Of a DNA stretch of 7,346 nt, positions 1-5,082 are shown one piece after another. The first letter of the stretch is position 1, and every line of letters begins with the position of its first letter. The notes under the pieces are model-generated. The model had not been told where the DNA came from and made no database searches. It worked only from the letters and a program-made list of their open reading frames with translations. The position numbers and the translations under genes are program-made. The DNA lies in NCBI GenBank assembly GCA_028704195.1, contig JAQVLL010000092.1, positions 1-7,346 of the forward strand, read 5' to 3'. The DNA is from Smithellaceae bacterium (GTDB lineage Bacteria; Desulfobacterota; Syntrophia; Syntrophales; Smithellaceae).

Positions 1-585
1 CTTGACGTGCCGGGGGAATCGGAATTTTCAGGAAAAGGTGTGTCTTATTGCGCCACCTGTGACGGCCCCTTCTACCGGAATCGCGACGTGATTGTTGTGG
101 GTGGAGGCGACACGGCCATCCAGGAAGCGCTTTTCCTGACTCATTTTGCCAAGAAAGTGTACGTGATTCACCGGAGGGACAGACTGCGCGCGGCGGGAAT
201 GTTGCAGAAACGCGCCTTTGCGGAAAAGAAGATCGAATTTGTCTGGAATTCAACGGTTTCGGAGATTACCGGGGCTGATTTTGTAACCGGTGTCAAAGTG
301 AAAAATGTTCAGAGCGGCGGCCTTTCGGACATATCCGCCGACGGGGTTTTCATTTTTGTCGGCCGCCTGCCATACACGGATATATTCAAAAGCCTGGTGG
401 ACTTGGATAAAACAGGTTTTATCATCACCGATGAAAACATGCGGACAAATGCAGAAGGCTTTTTTGCCGCCGGAGACTGCCGCTCCAAGCTGTTTAGGCA
501 GGTTGTCACCGCCGCGGGTGACGGGGCCAACGCCGTGCACAGTGCCGAGTTGTATCTTGATGACCTAAAAGGCCAGACATACTGA
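1..585 (+). CDS. trxB: Thioredoxin reductase (NADPH), C-terminal part, 5' truncated
   Basis: Cytoplasmic flavoenzyme that passes electrons from NADPH through FAD and a cysteine pair to thioredoxin. The frame is open from base 1 and 194 residues are visible. Judged against the roughly 320-residue family, about 120 N-terminal residues with the first FAD-binding motif lie outside the window. Visible in order (window residue numbers): the redox centre CATC at 17-20 followed by DGPFY; the NADPH-domain motif GGGDTA at 34-39; HRRDRLR at 57-63, whose arginines are typical of binding the NADPH 2'-phosphate; and the closing FAD signature FAAGDC at 155-160 followed by RQVVTAAGDGANA at 166-178. The aspartate of AGD is usually followed by Val and here by Cys, a minor variation. 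It stops at a TGA, 110 bases before lgt. The CATC site and Arg motif make the family call firm; ferredoxin-dependent relatives are less likely because the NADPH motifs are intact. Confidence 0.95.
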   Translation, partial: LDVPGESEFSGKGVSYCATCDGPFYRNRDVIVVGGGDTAIQEALFLTHFAKKVYVIHRRDRLRAAGMLQKRAFAEKKIEFVWNSTVSEITGADFVTGVKVKNVQSGGLSDISADGVFIFVGRLPYTDIFKSLVDLDKTGFIITDENMRTNAEGFFAAGDCRSKLFRQVVTAAGDGANAVHSAELYLDDLKGQTY

Positions 586-661
586 TTTATCAGGTTGTGC
601 CTGCAGCCCAAGATGCCTCAGATCTGTTCAAATAATCAGCAGGGTGACGATTTCTTTTGAC

Positions 662-675
662 GGATTGCGCAATCC
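662..675. promoter_or_regulatory. Perfect 14-bp palindrome upstream of lgt (possible operator)
   Basis: GGATTGCGCAATCC is identical to its own reverse complement. It lies in the 110-base gap between trxB and lgt, ending 20 bases before the lgt start and just upstream of its ribosome binding site. Palindromes of this size often bind dimeric repressors, but the continuous symmetry without a spacer could also be chance or a small RNA hairpin. No convincing -35/-10 pair was found in the gap. A lone AATAAT at 631-636 could be a -10, which would put the palindrome in the leader. A role is inferred only from position and symmetry. Confidence 0.3.
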
Positions 676-683
676 CGGGAACT

Positions 684-688
684 GGAAG
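684..688 (+). promoter_or_regulatory. Ribosome binding site deciding the lgt start
   Basis: GGAAG sits seven bases before the ATG at 696. The longer reading from a TTG at 657 would add 13 residues (beginning with TDCAIPGTG) that do not look like an Lgt N-terminus, and nothing resembling a good Shine-Dalgarno site precedes that TTG. The ATG is therefore preferred. Confidence 0.65.
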
Positions 689-695
689 AATATCC

Positions 696-1541
696 ATGGA
701 ATCTTTTGTGAGCGCCTGGCAGCATCTGCCATCCCATATCAGCCCCTCGCTTTTCAGCATCGGCTCTTTTCAGCTTCGTTATTATAGCCTGATGTATCTG
801 GTCGCTTTCGCTGTTGTTTATTTCCTTTTTTCCTATCGGATTAAACGTAAAGAGATCAGCATTACGACGGAGTTTCTGCAGGATTACATGGTCTGGGTGA
901 TGGTCGGACTGATTGTCGGGGCAAGGCTGGGTTATGCCCTGTTTTACAATTTCAGCTATTTCAGTGCCCATCCGCTGGAGATTATCCTGCCGTTTGATTT
1001 CTCCAGTGGCTTTCGCTTTGTGGGGTTGAGCGGAATGTCCTATCACGGCGGATTCATCGGGGTTGCTCTGGTCACCATTTATGTTTGTCATAAACACAAA
1101 ATCAAGCTCTGGCAATTCGGCGACTGGTTGTGCGCAGCGGTGCCGCTGGGTTATATGTTCGGCAGGCTGGGCAACTTCATCAACGGTGAACTCTGGGGCC
1201 GGGTTACCACGGTGCCATGGGGCATGTATTTTCCCCTGGATCCAATGCGGAGCCTGCGCCATCCCTCGCAACTTTACGAGGCTTTGTTTGAAGGCCTGCT
1301 TTTGTTTTGTGTGCTCTGGCCGATCCGCAACAAAAATCCTTTCGACGGTTTTACCGTTGGTCTTTATATCTTTGGTTACGGTCTGGTGCGTTTCTTTATC
1401 GAGTTTTTCCGAGAACCGGACGCGCACCTTGGATTTGTGCTGGGGTTCAACACAATGGGTCAGGTCCTTTGCATATTGATGATGTTGGCAGGCGTTGCCA
1501 TCATTTTGTGGCGCAGGCAGGTTTCAATTCCACGGAAATAA
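696..1541 (+). CDS. lgt: Prolipoprotein diacylglyceryl transferase
   Basis: Inner-membrane enzyme that moves the diacylglyceryl group of phosphatidylglycerol onto the lipobox cysteine of prolipoproteins, the first step of lipoprotein maturation. It is 281 residues long, normal for the family (about 270-290). The start is the ATG with a well-spaced GGAAG. Several hydrophobic segments are visible (roughly residues 27-46, 64-85, 118-131, 145-158, 199-211, 220-238 and 247-272). Family motifs are intact: GMSYHGG with His117, matching the essential His103 of the E. coli enzyme; the Lgt signature GRLGNFINGELWG at 156-168 with Arg157 and Asn160; RHPSQLYEA at 188-196; and YGLVRFFIEFFREPD at 228-242 with Arg232, matching E. 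coli Arg239. The C-terminus is short and basic. The next gene begins 13 bases after the stop, so the two are probably co-transcribed. The identification is secure. Confidence 0.97.
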   Translation: MESFVSAWQHLPSHISPSLFSIGSFQLRYYSLMYLVAFAVVYFLFSYRIKRKEISITTEFLQDYMVWVMVGLIVGARLGYALFYNFSYFSAHPLEIILPFDFSSGFRFVGLSGMSYHGGFIGVALVTIYVCHKHKIKLWQFGDWLCAAVPLGYMFGRLGNFINGELWGRVTTVPWGMYFPLDPMRSLRHPSQLYEALFEGLLLFCVLWPIRNKNPFDGFTVGLYIFGYGLVRFFIEFFREPDAHLGFVLGFNTMGQVLCILMMLAGVAIILWRRQVSIPRK

Positions 1542-1543
1542 AC

Positions 1544-1550
1544 AGGAGGT
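1544..1550 (+). promoter_or_regulatory. Strong ribosome binding site deciding the flavoprotein start
   Basis: AGGAGGT lies four bases before the ATG at 1555, directly after the lgt stop. The frame is open further upstream, to an ATG at 1495 inside lgt. The Rossmann-fold start MGKHLVIIGGG begins at 1555, so the 20 extra upstream residues are not part of the protein. Confidence 0.85.
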
Positions 1551-1554
1551 CAAT

Positions 1555-2886
1555 ATGGGTAAGCATTTAGTGATTATCGGAGGAGGTGCGGGCGGGGGTT
1601 CAACTGCCGCAGAAGCGAAACGGAACGATCCTTCTCTGGATGTTACCATTTTGCAAATGGGTCAATTTGTATCCTTTTCTGCCTGTCCAACTCCATATTA
1701 TATCGGTGACATGATCAAGGATGCCAATAAACTGATTGCCAGGACGCCGGAAAAATTCCGCACAGGCGGTATTGATGTCCAGCTTCATGCGGAAGTTGTA
1801 AACATCGATACGAAAGAAGCCTTTGTTGAAGTAAAGGACGGCCGCCGCTTCCCCTATGACTTTCTTGCTATGGCCACCGGTACGTCAGCCATTGTGCCGA
1901 ACATACCCGGCATTGACCTGCCCGGTGTGTTTTTTCTGCGTAATCTTGAGGATGCGATCCTTATCAAAACCTGGCTTCGGGAAAAAAACGCGAAACGCAT
2001 TGTTATTATTGGCGGAGGCTTTATCGGACTGGAAATGAGCGAATCGCTTCATGCTGCGGGCATCAAAACAACCATCATTCACAAATATCCTGTGCCGGCC
2101 AATCGCTGGGACAGGGCCCTTTCTTCCATAATGCTGGAAGAACTCCATGCCCACGGTGTGGAATTTGTGGGCAATGCCATGGCACAGGCAATCGAAGAAG
2201 GTATAAACGCGCCGCTTCGCGTTGTCACGGACAAAGGTGAGTATGAAGGGGATCTGGTCCTGCTGGCCATCGGTGTCCGGCCGGATTCGAGCCTGGCACA
2301 GTCTATCGGTTTAAAAGTCGGTTCATCCGGGGCCATAGCGGTGAACTTTGCTCAGCGGGCTTCCTTGGAAAATGTTTATGCCGCCGGCGATTGCTGTGAA
2401 TCGTTTCATAAAGTCAGCCGCCGCTGGGTAAACATCCCCCTGGGGGACATCGCCAATAAACAGGGTCGTGTCGCCGGACGCAACATCGGCGGCAAGCCTC
2501 TCACCTTTGACGGTATTGTAGGTGCCCAGTCATTCCGGCTGTTCAATCTGGAATGCGCCGCCACGGGTCTTTCTGAAAAGGAGGCCACTGCTGCGGGCTT
2601 CTCACCGGTCAGCAATATCACCTGGGGAAGCGCCATGGCGCCTGCGCTGGGTTTGAGAAAAATCGGTCTGAAGCTGACGGCCGACAAATCATCGGGCAGA
2701 CTTCTGGGCGCGCAGGCGGTAGGTGTCGCCGGAGCGGTGGGCAGGATCAACGCACTGTCCGTCGCACTCTGGGCGGAAATGAATCTTGATCAGATCGGTT
2801 ATCTGGATCTGGCATACTCTCCGCCCTTCAGTCCGGCCTGGGATATCATTCATAACGCGGCCCAGGCGCTTGGCCGCTCATTGTAA
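1555..2886 (+). CDS. FAD-dependent pyridine nucleotide-disulfide oxidoreductase, CoA-disulfide reductase / NADH oxidase-like
   Basis: A 443-residue flavoprotein of the single-cysteine branch of the disulfide reductase superfamily, which includes CoA-disulfide reductase, Nox and NAD(P)H-dependent persulfide/polysulfide reductases. Visible in order: the FAD-binding GGGAGGGSTAAE at 9-20; SFSACPTPYYIGD at 40-52 with Cys44 at the redox position; ATGT at 107-110; a second dinucleotide fold IIGGGFIGLEMSE at 151-163; AIGVRPD at 238-244; the FAD signature NVYAAGDC at 273-280; and a dimerisation domain ending LDLAYSPPFSPAWD at 417-430, whose Tyr421 matches the position of the conserved C-terminal tyrosine in CoA-disulfide reductases. 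After the second fold, IIHK at 174-177 resembles the IHR of staphylococcal CoA-disulfide reductase and lacks the acidic residue favouring NADH, so NADPH use is a reasonable inference. The common form after the cysteine is GLPYYI; here it is PTPYYI. The true substrate (CoA disulfide, polysulfide, oxygen or another disulfide) cannot be read from sequence. The preceding and following genes are 13 bases away. Confidence 0.88.
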   Translation: MGKHLVIIGGGAGGGSTAAEAKRNDPSLDVTILQMGQFVSFSACPTPYYIGDMIKDANKLIARTPEKFRTGGIDVQLHAEVVNIDTKEAFVEVKDGRRFPYDFLAMATGTSAIVPNIPGIDLPGVFFLRNLEDAILIKTWLREKNAKRIVIIGGGFIGLEMSESLHAAGIKTTIIHKYPVPANRWDRALSSIMLEELHAHGVEFVGNAMAQAIEEGINAPLRVVTDKGEYEGDLVLLAIGVRPDSSLAQSIGLKVGSSGAIAVNFAQRASLENVYAAGDCCESFHKVSRRWVNIPLGDIANKQGRVAGRNIGGKPLTFDGIVGAQSFRLFNLECAATGLSEKEATAAGFSPVSNITWGSAMAPALGLRKIGLKLTADKSSGRLLGAQAVGVAGAVGRINALSVALWAEMNLDQIGYLDLAYSPPFSPAWDIIHNAAQALGRSL

Positions 2887-2888
2887 TC

Positions 2889-2892
2889 AGGA
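2889..2892 (+). promoter_or_regulatory. Ribosome binding site deciding the TerC-family start
   Basis: AGGA lies seven bases before the ATG at 2900. The frame stays open upstream to an ATG at 2786, but that would overlap the flavoprotein gene by 101 bases and add 38 residues with no membrane or family character. The start MVWWWIFF fits the first membrane helix of the family. Confidence 0.7.
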
Positions 2893-2899
2893 AAAAACC

Positions 2900-3844
2900 A
2901 TGGTCTGGTGGTGGATATTTTTTGCTGTCTTTATTTTGGCCATGCTGGCCCTTGATCTGGGTGTCTTCAACAGAAAGTCCCACGTCATCAAAATGAAGGA
3001 AGCCATGCTCTGGACCCTCTTCTGGGTGACGCTGGCCCTCCTGTTCGGCGCGGGTATTTACTTTTTCTATGGCCATGGCAAGGCCATGGAATTTTTTGCC
3101 GGTTACCTTATTGAATATTCATTGAGCATTGACAATCTTTTTGTTTTTATGCTCATTTTCCGCTTTTTTAACGTTCCCCGCGCCTACGAGCACAAAGCGC
3201 TGTTCTGGGGAATTTTAATGGCGCTGGTGACTCGAGCTGTTTTTATCTTTGCAGGTGTAGCGCTGATCAATACGTTCAGCTGGGTCATGTATATTTTTGG
3301 AGCTTTCCTGATTTTCACCGGCATCAAGATGGCGCTCAACAAGCAGACGGAAGTCCATCCGGATAAAAATATCGCGATAAAACTTTTGCGTTACATTATA
3401 CCGGTCAGGAACAGATTTTCCGGCGCCAGATTTTTTGTTGTCCAACGCGGCGTCCTGTATGCCACGCCGATGCTCGCCGTTCTTCTTGCCTTGGAAACCA
3501 CGGATATTCTTTTTGCCATTGATTCGATTCCCGCTGTGCTGGCCATCTCCAAAGATCCCTTTATCATTTACACATCCAATGTCTTCGCGATCTTAGGGCT
3601 TCGCTCGCTCTTTTTCGCGATTTCCGGTTTGATGAAACTGTTTCATCTTCTCCACTATGGCCTGGCGGCTATTCTGACCTTTGTCGGAGTCAAGATGCTT
3701 ATCGAGGATTTTTTCCACGTGCCGGTAGCGGCATCGCTCCTTGTCATTACCTCCATCCTGTTGGTGTCGATTGTGTCTTCGCTGATCTGGCCCGATCCGA
3801 AAAATGAGGAAGGCGAAGTTCCTCCGGTTACGATGAAGGAGTAG
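2900..3844 (+). CDS. TerC/Alx-family integral membrane protein, probable metal ion exporter
   Basis: A 314-residue polytopic membrane protein close in length to E. coli Alx (about 320). It has about eight or nine hydrophobic segments, including approximately 3-22, 36-57, 100-122, 126-145, 187-212, 225-245, 253-268 and 275-297. Family hallmarks are the two acidic half-repeats: EYSLSIDNLFVF at 72-83 and ETTDILFAIDSIPAV at 199-213. TSNVFAILGLRSLFFA follows at 225-240. The tail is short and acidic and probably cytoplasmic. TerC proteins were named for tellurite resistance. Characterised members such as Alx and the Bacillus MeeF/MeeY proteins are linked to manganese export or to supplying metal to secreted enzymes. 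Some relatives are preceded by a manganese riboswitch, but here only 13 bases separate it from the upstream gene, so none is present. The substrate is inferred from the family. It lies 7 bases before the methyltransferase gene. Confidence 0.93.
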   Translation: MVWWWIFFAVFILAMLALDLGVFNRKSHVIKMKEAMLWTLFWVTLALLFGAGIYFFYGHGKAMEFFAGYLIEYSLSIDNLFVFMLIFRFFNVPRAYEHKALFWGILMALVTRAVFIFAGVALINTFSWVMYIFGAFLIFTGIKMALNKQTEVHPDKNIAIKLLRYIIPVRNRFSGARFFVVQRGVLYATPMLAVLLALETTDILFAIDSIPAVLAISKDPFIIYTSNVFAILGLRSLFFAISGLMKLFHLLHYGLAAILTFVGVKMLIEDFFHVPVAASLLVITSILLVSIVSSLIWPDPKNEEGEVPPVTMKE

Positions 3845-3851
3845 CATCAGA

Positions 3852-4658
3852 ATGCAAAGTGACTTTCCACAAATATCGCAAAGCCAGTTGAAAAAATGGT
3901 CGAAACTTGCCGAAGTCAAATTTCGCAGGAAATACGGCCTGTTTTTGGTCGAGGGTGCAAAAGTTATTGAAGAGCTGTTGAAAAGTAATTGGCAGGCAGA
4001 AGCGGTTCTGGTATTGCCTGACAAAATATCACAATGGGAAAGACTGCTTGCGCAGTTTCAGGAGAAGGAGAAGGAGAAGGAGAAGGAGAAGCTCCCTGTC
4101 TACCGGCTGAAGAGTCAGGAATGGAAAAAACTGAGCCAGGACAAAGAGCCGGAGGGAATGATTGCAATTGTAAGAAACAGAGAGACGCCGACCTGGTCAT
4201 CATGGCTGCAGTCTGCCGGGGGACACGTGCTGATCGGGCATGAAATTTCCAATCCCCGGAACCTGGGTGCGTTGATGCGCAGCGCGCGCTGGTTCGGTTT
4301 TACAAAAATGATGTTGAGCGCGAACTCAGTGGATGTCATGCATCCCAAGGTAATCCGCGCGTCCATGGGCAGCATCTTTCATTTGTCCATTTTAACGGAT
4401 GTTGATTTGCAAACGGCGCTTCCTGAAATTAAACGGGATTTCTTTTTTATTGGCAGTGACGTGAAAAATGGTATTGCACCGCATCTTCCCGCAAAAAAGG
4501 CGGCTCTACTTGTGGGCAGTGAAAGCCATGGATTGCCGGAGCATTTGTTGGCGCTGGCGGATGAACGCTGGCGGATTCCCGGTGACGGTAAAGCCGATTC
4601 ACTCAGTCTTCCTCAGGCTGCGGCGATCATGATGTATGAGATGGCAAAAAAAGGATAA
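3852..4658 (+). CDS. SpoU/TrmH-family RNA 2'-O-methyltransferase
   Basis: A 268-residue SPOUT-class enzyme expected to use S-adenosylmethionine to methylate a ribose 2'-OH in rRNA or tRNA. The N-terminal part (about 1-110; LAEVKFRRKYGLFLVEGAKV at 19-38) resembles the substrate-binding domain placed before the catalytic domain in rRNA methyltransferases of this family. The knotted catalytic domain covers about 124-268. Motif 1 is NPRNLGALMRSARWFG with Asn137 and catalytic Arg143. Motif 2 is LLVGSESHGLPE at 219-230. Motif 3 is IPGDGKADSLSLPQAAAIMMYE at 242-263. Motif 3 is usually SLNVS and here reads SLSLP, and motif 2 usually has GSEG where this has GSES; this may mark a subfamily. Residues 71-80 are five Glu-Lys pairs encoded by a hexanucleotide repeat. 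AAGGAG at 3836-3841, overlapping the end of the TerC gene, is a ribosome binding site ten bases from the ATG. The target nucleotide cannot be told from sequence. Confidence 0.92.
   Translation: MQSDFPQISQSQLKKWSKLAEVKFRRKYGLFLVEGAKVIEELLKSNWQAEAVLVLPDKISQWERLLAQFQEKEKEKEKEKLPVYRLKSQEWKKLSQDKEPEGMIAIVRNRETPTWSSWLQSAGGHVLIGHEISNPRNLGALMRSARWFGFTKMMLSANSVDVMHPKVIRASMGSIFHLSILTDVDLQTALPEIKRDFFFIGSDVKNGIAPHLPAKKAALLVGSESHGLPEHLLALADERWRIPGDGKADSLSLPQAAAIMMYEMAKKG
4061..4091 (+). repeat. Hexanucleotide microsatellite (GGAGAA x5) inside the methyltransferase gene
   Basis: Five perfect tandem copies of GGAGAA plus one further G, an uninterrupted 31-base purine tract. In the reading frame it encodes (Glu-Lys)x5 at residues 71-80, in the N-terminal substrate-binding region away from the catalytic motifs. 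Because the unit is six bases, slippage would add or remove Glu-Lys pairs without a frameshift. Each unit also resembles a Shine-Dalgarno core. Confidence 0.9.
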
Positions 4659-4689
4659 AGGATAAAGGGTAAAGGAGGAAGGTAGAAGG
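4653..4689 (+). repeat. Degenerate tandem heptamers between the methyltransferase gene and cutA
   Basis: Seven-base units run from the methyltransferase stop codon to the cutA start: GGATAAA, GGATAAA, GGGTAAA, GGAGGAA and GGTAGAA, then GG directly before the ATG. The first two are identical and the rest drift. The first unit supplies the TAA stop (4656-4658), and the fourth forms the cutA Shine-Dalgarno site (AAAGGAGG at 4671-4678, 11 bases from the ATG). The spacer therefore seems to have grown by short duplications of a purine-rich unit. Confidence 0.7.
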
Positions 4690-5013
4690 ATGCCGTTTAT
4701 TCAGGTGATGACGACGACAGAAACAAAGGAGCAGGCGATGGCCATCGCGCGACATTTAGTTGAAGAAAAGCTGGCTGCCTGTGTTCAGATCTCCGGCTCG
4801 ATTGAAAGCATCTATCGATGGAAGGGCAACGTGGAGCTTTCCGGGGAATTTCTCTGCCTGGTGAAAACCCACGAAGACTTATTTCAGCAGGTTGAAACCG
4901 CCATCAAAAAACTGCATTCCTACGAAACGCCTGAAATTATTGCTGTGCCGATTATCAGTGGCAGCAAAGAATACTTAACATGGCTCGATGATGAATTGTC
5001 CAGAAGTCCGTGA
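4690..5013 (+). CDS. cutA: CutA1 family divalent-cation tolerance protein
   Basis: A 107-residue small cytoplasmic protein of the CutA1 family, which forms very stable ferredoxin-like trimers. The family was linked to copper tolerance in E. coli, but its molecular role remains unsettled. The sequence matches the family throughout: a beta strand at the start (FIQVMTTT), the helix EQAMAIARHLVEEKLAACV with Cys31 at the position of E. coli Cys39, SIYRWKGNVE at 40-49, LCLVKT at 55-60, LHSYETPEIIAVPI at 75-88, and the final YLTWLDDEL at 95-103. Length is typical. The start is the ATG following AAAGGAGG; no upstream start fits. It is probably co-transcribed with the methyltransferase gene 31 bases upstream. 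A TerC-family gene one gene away gives a loose metal-related context, which is suggestive only. Confidence 0.96.
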   Translation: MPFIQVMTTTETKEQAMAIARHLVEEKLAACVQISGSIESIYRWKGNVELSGEFLCLVKTHEDLFQQVETAIKKLHSYETPEIIAVPIISGSKEYLTWLDDELSRSP

Positions 5014-5025
5014 TAATTTTTTTCG

Positions 5026-5034
5026 TGCAATAAT
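5026..5034 (+). promoter_or_regulatory. Possible extended -10 promoter for transketolase
   Basis: TGCAATAAT matches the extended -10 form TGnTATAAT at all but one defined position. It lies in the AT-rich 69-base gap between cutA and transketolase, about 50 bases before the start codon. No -35 element was found at 16-18 bases, so this is a weak call. It is the only place between lgt and the right end where a new transcript seems plausible. Confidence 0.22.
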
Positions 5035-5036
5035 TG

Positions 5037-5061
5037 GACGTTTGTTTTAATGAGAAGCGTC
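5037..5061 (+). other. Small inverted repeat in the transketolase leader
   Basis: GACGTTT (5037-5043) can pair with AAGCGTC (5055-5061) over seven base pairs including one G-U, leaving an 11-base loop. It ends ten bases before the transketolase ribosome binding site. There is no following T-run, so it is not a terminator. It may be chance or a minor leader structure. Confidence 0.2.
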
Positions 5062-5071
5062 AAAATTTATG

Positions 5072-5077
5072 AAGGAG
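5072..5077 (+). promoter_or_regulatory. Ribosome binding site deciding the transketolase start
   Basis: AAGGAG lies five bases before the ATG at 5083. An in-frame ATG at 5050 would add 11 residues but has no Shine-Dalgarno site (it follows TTTGTTTTA), and its first residues are encoded by this very leader. The ATG at 5083 is preferred. Confidence 0.85.
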
Positions 5078-5082
5078 ACTTT

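Noticed and set aside
582..603. Short inverted repeats at the end of trxB (CTGA/TCAG and CAGG/CCTG) as a terminator
   Set aside because: Stems are only four bases, the two compete with each other, and no T-run follows.
657..692. TTGACG at 657-662 as a -35 box for lgt
   Set aside because: The only AT-rich candidate -10 (around 687-692) lies about 24 bases away, too far for a sigma-70 type promoter, and nothing like TATAAT lies at 16-18 bases.
636..1427. Long minus-strand open frame opposite lgt (263 codons)
   Set aside because: It lies almost entirely antisense to the well-identified lgt, shows no family motif, and is rich in the polar residues expected from the reverse reading of a membrane-protein gene.
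2887..2899. Manganese (yybP-ykoY) riboswitch expected before some TerC/Alx genes
   Set aside because: Only 13 bases separate the genes, far too few for the riboswitch fold.
4061..4091. Purine tract as a triplex (H-DNA) mirror repeat
   Set aside because: The GGAGAA unit read backwards is not a rotation of itself, so the tract lacks the mirror symmetry needed for intramolecular triplex formation.
4034..4243. Alternative-frame open reading with a Gly-Glu repeat through the microsatellite
   Set aside because: The repeat would look regular in any frame; the real frame is fixed by SPOUT motifs before and after it, and no good ribosome binding site precedes the alternative start.
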